This document shows positions 1 through 8,305 of a stretch of 64,000 nucleotides of DNA, piece after piece. The position numbers were made by a program, and so were the translations under genes. Source of the DNA: CAJCIT01 sp963771305 (GTDB lineage: Bacteria > Acidobacteriota > Terriglobia > Bryobacterales > Bryobacteraceae); contig CAVYTS010000012.1 of NCBI GenBank assembly GCA_963771305.1, positions 372,001 to 436,000 of the forward strand, written 5' to 3'. Below the pieces are notes generated by a model. The model was not told the DNA's origin. It saw nothing but the letters and a program-made list of their open reading frames with translations, and ran no database searches. The first letter of the stretch is position 1. Each line of letters opens with the position of its first letter.

Positions 1-2
1 GC

Positions 3-200
3 CGCTTCGAGCACGAAGATCCCGGTCCGGCGGGGCAGCGTGTCCAGTTGACGCTGAAGATCGGGGCTTTGTGGATCGATGAGGAGAGGGTCGGGTGGAA
101 TCAGCAAAGGCCATCGCTCCTAACGGGCTTGGGCACCGGCAAGAGACCGAATTTGAATCTTAGCCGGCTGTGCGGATCGCCCGATGTGCATTTGCGATGA
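3..200 (+). CDS. C-terminal fragment of an unidentified protein (cut by window start)
   Basis: An open frame enters from the left edge and ends at TGA 198-200, giving about 65 residues, including a GQRVQLTLKIGALWIDEER stretch and an Arg/Leu-rich tail. I do not recognise the family. It is the only plus-strand frame at the left edge open for more than about 80 bases, and it could be a chance reading. No function is proposed. Confidence 0.25.
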   Translation, partial: RFEHEDPGPAGQRVQLTLKIGALWIDEERVGWNQQRPSLLTGLGTGKRPNLNLSRLCGSPDVHLR

Positions 201-288
201 TTGTATCCGGCGCAACTGACTGAATTCGCTTTGCAAGTTTGACACTTGACAGGCGTATCGTGCAGTCTAGAATAAGTTTTACCTCGTT

Positions 289-456
289 ATGCAGGGATGC
301 CAGCATGAGCGGACCGAATTCCTGTACAGGCGCGACGGCACAGAATACGTCCGTTGCCTCGACTGCGGCCAAGTTCTAGAGGCCGAAGATTTGGATTCGG
401 TTCCGGTGTACGAAGACGAAGAAGACGAACCAGCGCCGAAGAAGCCGCGTCGCTAG
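289..456 (+). CDS. Small zinc-ribbon protein (55 aa)
   Basis: This short ORF starts at ATG 289, after an in-frame TAG at 268-270, and stops at TAG 454-456. The product has a Cys-x2-His pair near the N-terminus (GCQHE) and a Cys-x2-Cys pair 20 residues later (RCLDCGQ), the spacing of a zinc ribbon or rubredoxin-like knuckle. A very acidic stretch (EDEEDE) and a basic KKPRR end follow. It lies just upstream of yvcK on the same strand. Its role is unknown; a small metal-binding or nucleic-acid-binding protein is inferred. The paired metal ligands and the single available start support a real gene. No clear Shine-Dalgarno sequence was seen. Confidence 0.65.
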   Translation: MQGCQHERTEFLYRRDGTEYVRCLDCGQVLEAEDLDSVPVYEDEEDEPAPKKPRR

Positions 457-510
457 TCTGTAGCCGCGTGATGGTCGTCGGGGCATCGCCTGCGATCCTA
501 ATAAGCAGTG

Positions 511-1593
511 ATGGTGCGCCCAACCAAACGGTCTCGGTTTAGAGCAGCGAGAGGGCCTCTCCGCATCGTGTCGATCGGCGGCGGAACCGGTTTATCCACC
601 ATCCTCTCAGGGCTGAAGCGGTATGCGCCCGGGATCCACACGCCATCGGCAATTGGTAATAGGCAAATCGAGATTACGGCAATTGTCACCGTGACCGATG
701 ACGGGGGTAGTTCCGGAAGGCTGCGACGCGATTTGGACATCCTGCCACCTGGCGACATCCGTAACTGCATGGTGGCGCTGGCAGAAGATGAAGCGCTGTT
801 AACCAGGCTGTTCCAGCACAGATTCGGATCGGGCCGTGGCTTGAAGGGACACAGTTTCGGAAACCTGTTCCTGGCGGCAATGAACCAGATCACCGGCGAC
901 TTTCCCCACGCGGTCCAGCTTTCGTCGGAGATTCTCGCAATCCGCGGTCGAATTTTTCCAGCGACGGCGTCCAACGTAACGCTCACGGCGAGGTTGAAAG
1001 ACGGCACGGTGGTAGTCGGTGAGAGCAAAATCAGCAGGAGCCGACAACCAATTGATCTGGTCAGCATTCTCCCCAAGCGATGTAAGCCCTTACCCGAGAC
1101 GCTGGAGGCCATCGCCCAAGCCGATGTGATCACCTTGGGCCCAGGTTCGTTGTACACCAGTGTGATTCCGAACCTCCTGGTGCAAGGAATTCCCGAAGCG
1201 ATTGCGGCGTCGCCCGCGTTCAAAGTATATTTTGTGAACCTGATGTGGCAGCCGGGTGAAACGGTTAATTTATCGGCCTCTCTTCACGTGGAGGCGGTCA
1301 ACAAGCACGCTGGGCGGCAACTCATGGATTGCGTGGTCCTGAACATAGCCCCCATTTCGGCTGCTCTACGAAGAAAATATGCAGCTCAGAACGTCCGCCC
1401 GGTGGAAAATGACTTTGAGCGGCTCGAAGATATGGGACTCAGGGTCGTAACGGGTGATCTGGTGGGCGACGCGAAGTTAGTGCGACACGATCCGCGAGTC
1501 GCAGCACAGATTGTCTTGGACCTGGCGAAGCGTGCTCGAGCCCGGAATCTGAAGCGGCAAATGATTGTGGAGCGTCAAAAAGACCTGCAATGA
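511..1593 (+). CDS. yvcK: YvcK/CofD-like UDP-GlcNAc-binding morphogenesis factor
   Basis: The product (about 360 aa) begins, after a basic leader, with the family's Rossmann-like glycine motif IVSIGGGTGLSTILSGLKRY. It continues with VTDDGGSSGRLRRD, LPPGDIRNCMVALAED and ITLGPGSLYTSVIPNLLV, all typical of YvcK/gluconeogenesis factor of the CofD superfamily. Family members bind UDP-sugars, notably UDP-GlcNAc, and affect cell-wall precursor flow and cell shape on gluconeogenic carbon. A GTG at 508 directly precedes ATG 511; ATG is preferred. The stop overlaps the glmU start in ATGA (1590-1593), so the two are probably translationally coupled. The usual rapZ and whiA neighbours are not in the visible flank. 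Confidence 0.92.
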   Translation: MVRPTKRSRFRAARGPLRIVSIGGGTGLSTILSGLKRYAPGIHTPSAIGNRQIEITAIVTVTDDGGSSGRLRRDLDILPPGDIRNCMVALAEDEALLTRLFQHRFGSGRGLKGHSFGNLFLAAMNQITGDFPHAVQLSSEILAIRGRIFPATASNVTLTARLKDGTVVVGESKISRSRQPIDLVSILPKRCKPLPETLEAIAQADVITLGPGSLYTSVIPNLLVQGIPEAIAASPAFKVYFVNLMWQPGETVNLSASLHVEAVNKHAGRQLMDCVVLNIAPISAALRRKYAAQNVRPVENDFERLEDMGLRVVTGDLVGDAKLVRHDPRVAAQIVLDLAKRARARNLKRQMIVERQKDLQ

Positions 1594-2981
1594 AACAGAA
1601 CGTAACAGTGGTCATAATGGCCGCCGGGCTTGGCACGCGCATGAAGTCGAGAAAGGCGAAGGTGTTGCATGAAGCAGGCGGGGATACTTTGCTGAATCAT
1701 GTGATCCGCGCGGCTCTGCCTCTGGCCCCGGCCGAGAAGATTATCGCGGTAATAGGCCATCAGGCGGCAGAGGTACGCGCCAGCGTTAAGACACCCGGGG
1801 TACGGTTTGCTTTGCAAGAACAGCAGAAGGGAACCGGGCATGCGGTAGCCTGCACAAAGGATCTGGTCGAAGCCTCCGGCCGGCTACTCATACTGAATGG
1901 CGATGGTCCACTCATAAGAACGCAGACTCTCGAGTCATTTCTCGGGGAAGACGATCGGGGCGGCGGCGCCGGCAGTGTGGTCACTACGGAGGTGGGCGAC
2001 CCCACCGGCTACGGGCGAATCGTGCGTGACGGAGACGGGCGCATCGCTGCCATCGTGGAGCAGAAGGTAGCGACACCAAAGCAACTCGCCATCCGAGAGA
2101 TCAATACCGGTGTGTATTGGTTCGACGCCGCCCTTTTCTGGCAACATATTGGAGAACTTCAACCCAACGAAAAATCCGACGAATATTACCTCACTGACAT
2201 GGTGGAGATTCTGCGCAGGCATGGACATTCGATCGCTCCGAAGTTAGTAGCCGATGAGACAGAATTGCTGGGCATTAACACGCGGGTGGAACTGGCCGTA
2301 GCAGATCGCATCCTGCGGCAGCGCAAGACAGAGGCGTTGATGCTGGCCGGTGTGACGATCGAGAAGCCGGAAACCGTGACCATCGACCTGGACGTTGAGG
2401 TCGGACAGGATACGGTGATCGAGGCACACGTTGAGCTGCGGGGCGCAACGAGGGTTGGGAGTGAATGCAGAATCGGGACCGGATCTGTGTTTCGTGACAG
2501 CGAGATTGCCGATGGTGTGCATATCCTGCCCTATGTCGTTGCGGAGCGGACAACGATTGGGCATTCGGCCCGGGTGGGACCGTTCTCGCGTTTAAGGCAG
2601 AATGCCGTGGTGGGCGACCACTGCCACATCGGGAATTATGTCGAGTTGAAGAATACGACTATGGATCACCGCTCGAAAGCGAACCATCTGGCCTACCTAG
2701 GCGATTCGTTCATCGGCGAAGCAACCAATGTGGGAGCAGGCACCATCACCTGCAACTACGATGGCGTACACAAACACCCAACGCGCATTGGAGACCATGT
2801 GTTCGTTGGAAGCAACTCAACGCTGGTGGCGCCCTTAACCATTGGAAACGGAGCGTACATCGCGGCGGGCTCGGTGATCACCCATGAAGTAGCGCGGGAC
2901 GCGCTGGCATTGGGCCGTGCCCGGCAGACCGATAAGGCGGACTGGGCGAAGAAGCGGCGCGAAGAGCGGGAGAAAGAGTAG
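1590..2981 (+). CDS. glmU: Bifunctional GlmU: GlcN-1-P acetyltransferase / GlcNAc-1-P uridylyltransferase
   Basis: This is a full-length GlmU of 463 aa. The N-terminal pyrophosphorylase half has the nucleotide-binding signature AAGLGTRMKSRKAKVLHEAG and the GTGHAV and NGDGPLI motifs. The C-terminal half is a left-handed beta-helix of hexapeptide repeats with GNYVELKNTTM, NHLAYLGDSFIGE and GAGTITCNYDG, which form the acetyl-CoA site. It makes UDP-GlcNAc for peptidoglycan and lipid A. Translation probably couples to yvcK through the 4-bp overlap, placing UDP-GlcNAc synthesis beside a UDP-GlcNAc-binding regulator. A stem-loop follows about 10 bases after the stop. Confidence 0.97.
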   Translation: MKQNVTVVIMAAGLGTRMKSRKAKVLHEAGGDTLLNHVIRAALPLAPAEKIIAVIGHQAAEVRASVKTPGVRFALQEQQKGTGHAVACTKDLVEASGRLLILNGDGPLIRTQTLESFLGEDDRGGGAGSVVTTEVGDPTGYGRIVRDGDGRIAAIVEQKVATPKQLAIREINTGVYWFDAALFWQHIGELQPNEKSDEYYLTDMVEILRRHGHSIAPKLVADETELLGINTRVELAVADRILRQRKTEALMLAGVTIEKPETVTIDLDVEVGQDTVIEAHVELRGATRVGSECRIGTGSVFRDSEIADGVHILPYVVAERTTIGHSARVGPFSRLRQNAVVGDHCHIGNYVELKNTTMDHRSKANHLAYLGDSFIGEATNVGAGTITCNYDGVHKHPTRIGDHVFVGSNSTLVAPLTIGNGAYIAAGSVITHEVARDALALGRARQTDKADWAKKRREEREKE

Positions 2982-2991
2982 GCGCTTTCAT

Positions 2992-3021
2992 AGGTTGAAG
3001 ACCGCTAGGGTCTTACAACCT
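2992..3021 (+). terminator. Stem-loop downstream of glmU
   Basis: An imperfect inverted repeat (AGGTTGAAGACC, loop GCTA, GGTCTTACAACCT) forms about 12 pairs with one bulged base. It starts 10 bases after the glmU stop. There is no U-tract, so intrinsic termination is only possible; it may instead protect the 3' end. Confidence 0.35.
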
Positions 3022-3028
3022 GAAGGTA

Positions 3029-3043
3029 GCTGCTGAAAAAGGC
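3029..3043 (+). repeat. Short dispersed repeat GCTGCTGAAAAAGGC
   Basis: This 15-base string is identical to the core of the right arm (read in reverse complement) of the inverted-repeat element at 29492-29623. Both copies lie between genes. It is probably a fragment of one dispersed intergenic repeat family. Confidence 0.4.
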
Positions 3044-3127
3044 GGCCTGCCCTTCACTCCCTCAGTATCGGAAAACTGCGACGCGTTACAAGCAAACATA
3101 AGCGCTCCGAATCGGAATGGAAACCAA

Positions 3128-3147
3128 AGCCGAGAGGAATCTCGGCT
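3128..3147 (-). terminator. Perfect 8-bp hairpin downstream of truB
   Basis: AGCCGAGA-GGAA-TCTCGGCT forms a perfect 8-bp stem with a 4-base loop about 95 bases beyond the truB stop. Read on the minus strand it is followed by TTGGTTTCC, a weak T-rich tail. It may end truB transcription. Confidence 0.35.
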
Positions 3148-3242
3148 CAACAGGGCTGGCGGCCCGCGCCACGTGGTGAGGATCCGGTTGCTGATTGACG
3201 CGCGCGGTTCCGTGCTCAAGTCACAGCCTGCCGAGCCAGGAG

Positions 3243-4148
3243 TTAGAGCACGATCGCGGGGTGGTAGACGTTGGGGAACTTGAGTTCGCCGATGGCGATC
3301 AGTTCGCCGGCGTGGGAGACTGCTTTCACAAACGGCGCTCCAGGCGTCACCACGAAGGGCGATGTGCGGAATTCCCGGCCCTGCCGGATCTGGGCTGCCA
3401 CCACGGCGTCCACGTAGGCGGCGGGAAACTGTGGCAGTAAGGTACTGGCTGGAATTACAGCTTCGTTGAGCCGGCCCTCGGCAGCCAGCGCCGTGAGGTC
3501 ATCCAGCGAGTGGGCGCCTGAAAGATCAAAGTCACCGCTGCGTGTGCGGCGCAGCCTCGCCAAAACCGCGCCACAACCCAAGCGCTGACCGAGATCATGG
3601 GCGATGCCGCGAATATAGGTGCCGGCGGAACAAGTCACGGTGATCGTTATGGAATCCGATTGTTGGGCGTTGACCACGAGTTCGCTGATTTCCACCTGAA
3701 CCGGCTGCAGTTCCACATCAATCTTCTTGCGCGCCAGCTTATACGCGGGCACTCCCTTGACTTTCTTTGCGGAGACCGGCGGAGGCACCTGCAAGAACGA
3801 TCCACGGAATTGATCAAGGGCAACTCGGGCTGCGCAAGGGTCCGGCAGAGCAGCACCGGTGGGGGTGACGTCGCCCTCCACATCATACGTATCGGATACC
3901 CTGCCGAAGAGGATTTCCGCTTCATACGTCTTTAGCTGCTTGCCATAAAACTGGGCGAGCCGTGTGGCGGATCCAACCACGAGTGTTAGCACGCCGGTCG
4001 CCATCGGATCGAGCGTGCCCAGGTGTCCTACCCGGCGTGACCCGGACAATCGCCGCCACGAATTCACGATGTCGTGACTAGTGCGGCCTGCCGGTTTGTC
4101 GATGATTACTAATCCGTTCATTTTCTTGATCGGTTCCGCAGCTGCCAC
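3243..4148 (-). CDS. truB: tRNA pseudouridine-55 synthase TruB
   Basis: A 301-aa TruB that isomerises U55 in the T-loop of tRNAs. The opening MNGLVIIDKPAGRTSHDIVN is the family signature, and the catalytic Asp lies in GHLGTLDPMATGVL. VSAKKVKGVPAYKLARK and TCSAGTYIRGIAHDLG are the other conserved RNA-contact motifs. The C-terminal 70 residues fit the PUA-like tail. The first nine residues (MAAAEPIKK) are not conserved, so the internal Met of MNGLVIIDKP is an alternative start. It is monocistronic here, transcribed away from the ABC exporter across a 125-bp divergent spacer, and lacks its common rbfA/infB neighbours. Confidence 0.96.
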   Translation of the reverse strand: MAAAEPIKKMNGLVIIDKPAGRTSHDIVNSWRRLSGSRRVGHLGTLDPMATGVLTLVVGSATRLAQFYGKQLKTYEAEILFGRVSDTYDVEGDVTPTGAALPDPCAARVALDQFRGSFLQVPPPVSAKKVKGVPAYKLARKKIDVELQPVQVEISELVVNAQQSDSITITVTCSAGTYIRGIAHDLGQRLGCGAVLARLRRTRSGDFDLSGAHSLDDLTALAAEGRLNEAVIPASTLLPQFPAAYVDAVVAAQIRQGREFRTSPFVVTPGAPFVKAVSHAGELIAIGELKFPNVYHPAIVL

Positions 4149-4273
4149 GGACGGTTAGTTCCTTCACGAGAGGTCCAGGCCGGGCAGCGCCGGCGCATAG
4201 TCCAGGTTCACAATGCGAAAATCTTAGCTAGACCCGGAAGCAAGCTGAACCGGAAGGCGAGGAACAGGACCAC

Positions 4274-6124
4274 TTGGAAGAAGAGGTACTCGGTAAGGCT
4301 TACGATGGCCGATTGATGCGTTGGCTGCTCACCTACCTGAAGCCCTATCGCGTAATCGTCGCAGCCTCGCTGGTTCTGCTGCTCCTAGACTCCCTACTAC
4401 AGATTATCGGACCGCTGCTTACAAAATTAGCGATCGACCGCTATCTGGTGCCGGCGGCGCACCGCACATCGACAATTCTGGACCGCTACTTGTCCTCGGA
4501 TGCCGTGACCGGGCTCACACAGATCACGGGAATATACCTTGCCACCCTTTTGTTCGGTTTCCTGTTCAGTTTCGGCCAGACGTACATGATGCAGTGGACC
4601 GGCCAGAAAGCCATGTTTGACCTGCGCAAACAGCTAATGAATCATCTGCAGCGGCTGGATGTTTCCTACTTCGATAAGAACCCGGTGGGCCGTCTGGTGA
4701 CGCGTGTGACGACGGATGTGGACGTTTTGAACGACCTGTTCGCCTCCGGACTAGTCACCATTGTGGGCGACTTCTGCATGTTGCTGTTTGTTTTGATTGT
4801 GATGTTCAAGCTCAGCCCCGGAATGACCGGGTTGCTGCTGGCAGTGATGCCGGCCGTGATCCTGGTGACGATCCAATTCCGCAGAAAGGCCTCGCAGAGT
4901 TACCGCCGCATTCGCGTCGCGGTTGCCCGGATCAACGCCTACCTCCAGGAGCACGTGGCCGGAATGACGGTTCTGCAATTGTTCAACCGTGAAGATTGCA
5001 GCAAAGTGGAGTTTGACGAAATCAACAGAGTCCACATGAACGCCTTCAAAGACGCCATCATCGCGTACGGGTGGTTCTATCCGGTGGTCGAGTTCCTCGG
5101 AATGCTCTCGCTCGCGATGCTGCTGGCTTACGGCGGCTTTCGCATCCAACAGGGCGCTCTGACGCTGGGCGTGCTGGTGGCGTTCTTTCAATACGGGATG
5201 CGCTTCTTCAAGCCCATTCAGGACCTGAGCGAGAAGTACAACATCCTCCAAGGCGCCATGGCGGCATCTGAACGAATCATCAAGCTGCTGGACACACAGC
5301 CTGAAATCGTGTCTCCGGCCGCTCCGATCGCGTTCCCGAGCGGTCCGATCGCGATTGAATTCGATCACGTCTGGTTCGCCTATCAGGGCGAAGACTGGGT
5401 GCTGCGCGATGTCAGCTTTCGGGTGGATCCAGGTGAGACGATTGCCATCGTTGGCCACACCGGCGCCGGCAAGACGACCCTGACGAGCATCCTTTTGCGG
5501 TTCTATGACGTCCAGCGTGGCTCGATCAGGATCGGTGGTATTGATGTCCGGCGCTTTAGTTTGCAAGATCTTCGCCGCCATTTCGGAGTCGTTCTACAAG
5601 ACCCTTATCTGTTCATGGGTACGATCGGAACGAACATCCGGCTGGGAACCGAGCGGATCACCACCGAGGACGTTACGGCAGCTGCGGAACAAGTGAATCT
5701 TCTCGATTTTGTGAACCAGCTGCCGGCACGGTTCGATGAGCCCGTAAGAGAACGTGGCAACGGATTCTCGACCGGCCAAAAGCAGTTGATGAGTTTCGCT
5801 CGAGCCTTGGCGCATAACCCTCGGATCCTGATTCTGGATGAAGCAACTTCGAGCGTGGATACCGAAACCGAGTTGCGCGTCCGGGAGGCAATGTCAAGGT
5901 TAGTGCAGGGACGGACTTCGCTGGTGATCGCGCATCGGCTATCCACGATTCAAAGCGCAGATCGAATCCTGGTGATGCACAAAGCGCAACTGCGCGAGAT
6001 GGGAACACATCAGGAACTGCTGGCTTTGCGCGGCATCTATTACAAGCTCTACCAATTGCAATACAAAGAAGAAGAAATTCAGGCGAAAGACGCCGAGGAA
6101 GCTGTCCAGTCCGAGGCCACTTAA
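4274..6124 (+). CDS. ABC exporter, fused TMD-NBD half transporter (MsbA/LmrA-type)
   Basis: This 616-aa protein has about six transmembrane helices in its first 310 residues, then an ATPase domain. The ATPase shows Walker A GHTGAGKTTL, Q-loop VVLQDPYLF, signature FSTGQKQLMSFARAL, Walker B ILILDEATSSVD and switch His in IAHRLST. It should work as a homodimer or heterodimer exporting lipids or hydrophobic compounds across the inner membrane; the substrate is unknown. The start is TTG 4274, because an in-frame TAG lies at 4229-4231 and no ATG/GTG occurs between. GAGGA about 10 bases upstream supports it. A shorter start at Met 4316 would still keep the first TM helix. It probably leads the plus-strand run to 8683. 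Confidence 0.92.
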   Translation: MEEEVLGKAYDGRLMRWLLTYLKPYRVIVAASLVLLLLDSLLQIIGPLLTKLAIDRYLVPAAHRTSTILDRYLSSDAVTGLTQITGIYLATLLFGFLFSFGQTYMMQWTGQKAMFDLRKQLMNHLQRLDVSYFDKNPVGRLVTRVTTDVDVLNDLFASGLVTIVGDFCMLLFVLIVMFKLSPGMTGLLLAVMPAVILVTIQFRRKASQSYRRIRVAVARINAYLQEHVAGMTVLQLFNREDCSKVEFDEINRVHMNAFKDAIIAYGWFYPVVEFLGMLSLAMLLAYGGFRIQQGALTLGVLVAFFQYGMRFFKPIQDLSEKYNILQGAMAASERIIKLLDTQPEIVSPAAPIAFPSGPIAIEFDHVWFAYQGEDWVLRDVSFRVDPGETIAIVGHTGAGKTTLTSILLRFYDVQRGSIRIGGIDVRRFSLQDLRRHFGVVLQDPYLFMGTIGTNIRLGTERITTEDVTAAAEQVNLLDFVNQLPARFDEPVRERGNGFSTGQKQLMSFARALAHNPRILILDEATSSVDTETELRVREAMSRLVQGRTSLVIAHRLSTIQSADRILVMHKAQLREMGTHQELLALRGIYYKLYQLQYKEEEIQAKDAEEAVQSEAT

Positions 6125-6163
6125 ATCGGGCTGCCATTCGCTATACTCCCCGGAAGCAACCTC

Positions 6164-7096
6164 ATGAAACGCTTTCGACTTCTGTTCCTTGTGGCACTTG
6201 CCGCGGGCTTTACCCTGGACGCAACATCCCCAGCCTCACCTGAGGTTGGGGCGACTGACATCGAGACCCGTGTTCAGAACGGCTACGCGGACAGCAATGG
6301 GGTGAAGATTCACTACGCGAGTCTCGGATCAGGACCGCTGGTGGTGATGATTCATGGTTTTCCGGACTTCTGGTATACGTGGCGCGACCAAATGATTGGC
6401 CTCGCCGATAAATACCAGGTAGTGGCGATTGACCAGCGAGGCTATAACCTGAGCGATAAGCCCGAGGGTGTGGAGAACTACGACATGCGGCTGTTGGTGG
6501 GCGACGTGGTGGCCGTGATCAAGAGCCTCGGCAAAAACAAGGCGATTATTGTCGGCCACGATTGGGGCGGCGTGGTGGCGTGGCAGTTCGCGATGAACAT
6601 TCCGCAGATGACGGACAAGCTGATTATCCTCAACCTGCCGCACCCAAGGGGAATTGCCCGCGAACTGGCAAAGCCAGATTCGCAGCAGGCGAAGAATGCG
6701 GCGTACGCCCGAATGTTCCAGCAGGAGGGCGCAGAGCAGAAGCTGACAGCCGAGGCGCTTGCCGGCTGGGTGAAGGACCCCGAGGCAAAGAAGGAATACA
6801 TTGAGGCCTTCCACCGGTCAAGCTTCACTGCCATGCTGAACTACTACAAACGCAACTACCCTCGTGAGCCGCACAAGGAGGACACCTCTCCGGTCGTGAA
6901 GGTGCAGGCGCCGGTCCTGATGTTCCACGGTTTAGCCGACACGGCCTTGTTACCGGGCGCGCTGGACGGAACCTGGAATTGGGTCGAGAAAGATCTCACG
7001 CTGGTGACCGTTCCGGGGGCCGGACATTTTGTTCAGCAGGACGCTTCCCAACTCGTGACGCGAATGATGCGCGCGTGGCTGGACATGCGGCAATAG
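6164..7096 (+). CDS. Exported alpha/beta hydrolase, epoxide-hydrolase-like
   Basis: This 310-aa protein opens with an Sec-type signal sequence (MKRFRLLFLVALAAGFTL). It has an alpha/beta-hydrolase core: HGFPDFWYTW (oxyanion HG motif), GHDWGGVVAW (nucleophile elbow with Asp in place of Ser), and GAGHFVQQDA carrying the catalytic His. Asp at the elbow, together with HGFP and an N-terminal cap, is typical of soluble epoxide hydrolases and haloalkane dehalogenases rather than esterases. The product probably acts in the periplasm on an epoxide or similar substrate. It is 39 bases after the ABC exporter and 9 bases before the MpaB-type gene, so co-transcription is likely. Confidence 0.88.
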   Translation: MKRFRLLFLVALAAGFTLDATSPASPEVGATDIETRVQNGYADSNGVKIHYASLGSGPLVVMIHGFPDFWYTWRDQMIGLADKYQVVAIDQRGYNLSDKPEGVENYDMRLLVGDVVAVIKSLGKNKAIIVGHDWGGVVAWQFAMNIPQMTDKLIILNLPHPRGIARELAKPDSQQAKNAAYARMFQQEGAEQKLTAEALAGWVKDPEAKKEYIEAFHRSSFTAMLNYYKRNYPREPHKEDTSPVVKVQAPVLMFHGLADTALLPGALDGTWNWVEKDLTLVTVPGAGHFVQQDASQLVTRMMRAWLDMRQ

Positions 7097-7105
7097 CTGC
7101 GGTCA

Positions 7106-8275
7106 GTGAGCTATAGTTGCGCTGTGCCCGATCCTGTTCTAAACCTGCCCCCGATGTGGACCGTTCCATTCCTTGAGCAGATGCGACAAGTAGGGGACCC
7201 GGTGGCCGACCGGGTGGTCACGGAGCTCTTCAGAGACGGCGACGTTGCCGCTGTCAACGACCTGATGAGGAACATGGTCGCGAATGAATATCCGCCTCCG
7301 GAGAGCTTGCCGGCGATTGTTCGCGATTACCTTGCGCAGACCGACGTCTTGCCGGCATGGGCCGATGCACAACTGATTCAAACTGGCGAGCAACTCTTCT
7401 GGCGATACGGGACAAAGCTGATCCTGGTGCTGTATTGTTACTCGCTGCCCTTCTGCTATCTCGGCAAAAATGGAGTTCAGGTTCTGGCCCTGACCACCCG
7501 CCTTGCCAGCAACCCGACAAGGCGAGTTATCGAGACGGCGCAACTGCTGGTCGATGTCATGCAAGCCGGGGGCTTGACGACGGACCAGGGGCGCGGCCGT
7601 CGCACGATTCAGAAGGTCCGCCTGATGCACGCTGCGATTCGCCTGTTGGCTCCGACCGCACCACAATGGAAGACTGACTTCGGAGTGCCCGTGAACCAGG
7701 AAGACCTGGCCGGGACGCTGATGTCGTTTTCCTGGATCGCTCTCGACGGGCTTGACAAGCTGGGCGTGGAAGTCACACCGGCCGAACGCGAAGCGTTCCT
7801 GCATTGCTGGCTGATTGTCGGTCACCTAATGGGCATCCAACCCGAGTTGCTGCCCAGGGATGTCCCAAGCGCAAAAGGACTCGCTGATGAGATCGCAGCC
7901 CACCAGTTCCGGCCGTGCCCGGAGGGTCAGGCATTGACCAAGGCCCTGGTTGACATGATGGCCTCGACGTTACCCGGAGACGTCTTCAGCCATGCGGCGC
8001 CGCTGCTGATCCGGTGCTTCCTTGGTGCGACGTGGGCGAGCTGGCTGGGCGTCGAAGAACCTTCCTGGGAAACGGCTCTGGCTGCGCCTCTACGGGCGCT
8101 CGGTTTCGAAGCCAGCGCGCTGCTGGAACGTTCGAAGGCATTCAGCGTACTCGCGGAGCACGTTGGTCAGCTGATTGTAGAGTCTATTGTCTACGTTGGG
8201 CGCGGCGGAAATCGGCCCAGCTTCAGCATACCGGTCGATCTCCGGGAACAGTGGGGAGTCAACTGGCGTTCGTGA
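7106..8275 (+). CDS. Oxygenase MpaB/latex-clearing-protein family (DUF2236-like)
   Basis: This 389-aa protein carries blocks resembling the MpaB/Lcp family of b-type haem oxygenases: RRTIQKVRLMHAAIRLL (with the candidate proximal haem His), NQEDLAGTLMSFSWIALDGL, and HCWLIVGHLMGIQPELLP. Family members include rubber oxygenase Lcp and the mycophenolic acid protein MpaB, but the substrate here cannot be predicted. No signal peptide is evident. The start is GTG 7106; a second GTG at 7124 is possible. It sits between an exported epoxide-hydrolase-like enzyme and a VOC protein, suggesting an oxidative module. The family call rests on remembered motifs. Confidence 0.72.
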   Translation: MSYSCAVPDPVLNLPPMWTVPFLEQMRQVGDPVADRVVTELFRDGDVAAVNDLMRNMVANEYPPPESLPAIVRDYLAQTDVLPAWADAQLIQTGEQLFWRYGTKLILVLYCYSLPFCYLGKNGVQVLALTTRLASNPTRRVIETAQLLVDVMQAGGLTTDQGRGRRTIQKVRLMHAAIRLLAPTAPQWKTDFGVPVNQEDLAGTLMSFSWIALDGLDKLGVEVTPAEREAFLHCWLIVGHLMGIQPELLPRDVPSAKGLADEIAAHQFRPCPEGQALTKALVDMMASTLPGDVFSHAAPLLIRCFLGATWASWLGVEEPSWETALAAPLRALGFEASALLERSKAFSVLAEHVGQLIVESIVYVGRGGNRPSFSIPVDLREQWGVNWRS

Positions 8276-8305
8276 GCACCGGAAATTGTTACGATCGAGG
8301 GGAAA

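Noticed and set aside
498..1223. Long minus-strand ORF (241 aa) opposite yvcK
   Set aside because: It is antisense to a gene with clear family motifs, has no recognisable domains and shows the Arg/Ser/Pro-rich composition typical of shadow frames in GC-rich DNA.
4751..5581. Minus-strand ORF of 276 aa inside the ABC exporter
   Set aside because: His/Asp/Gln-rich antisense frame of a conserved transporter; no domain features.
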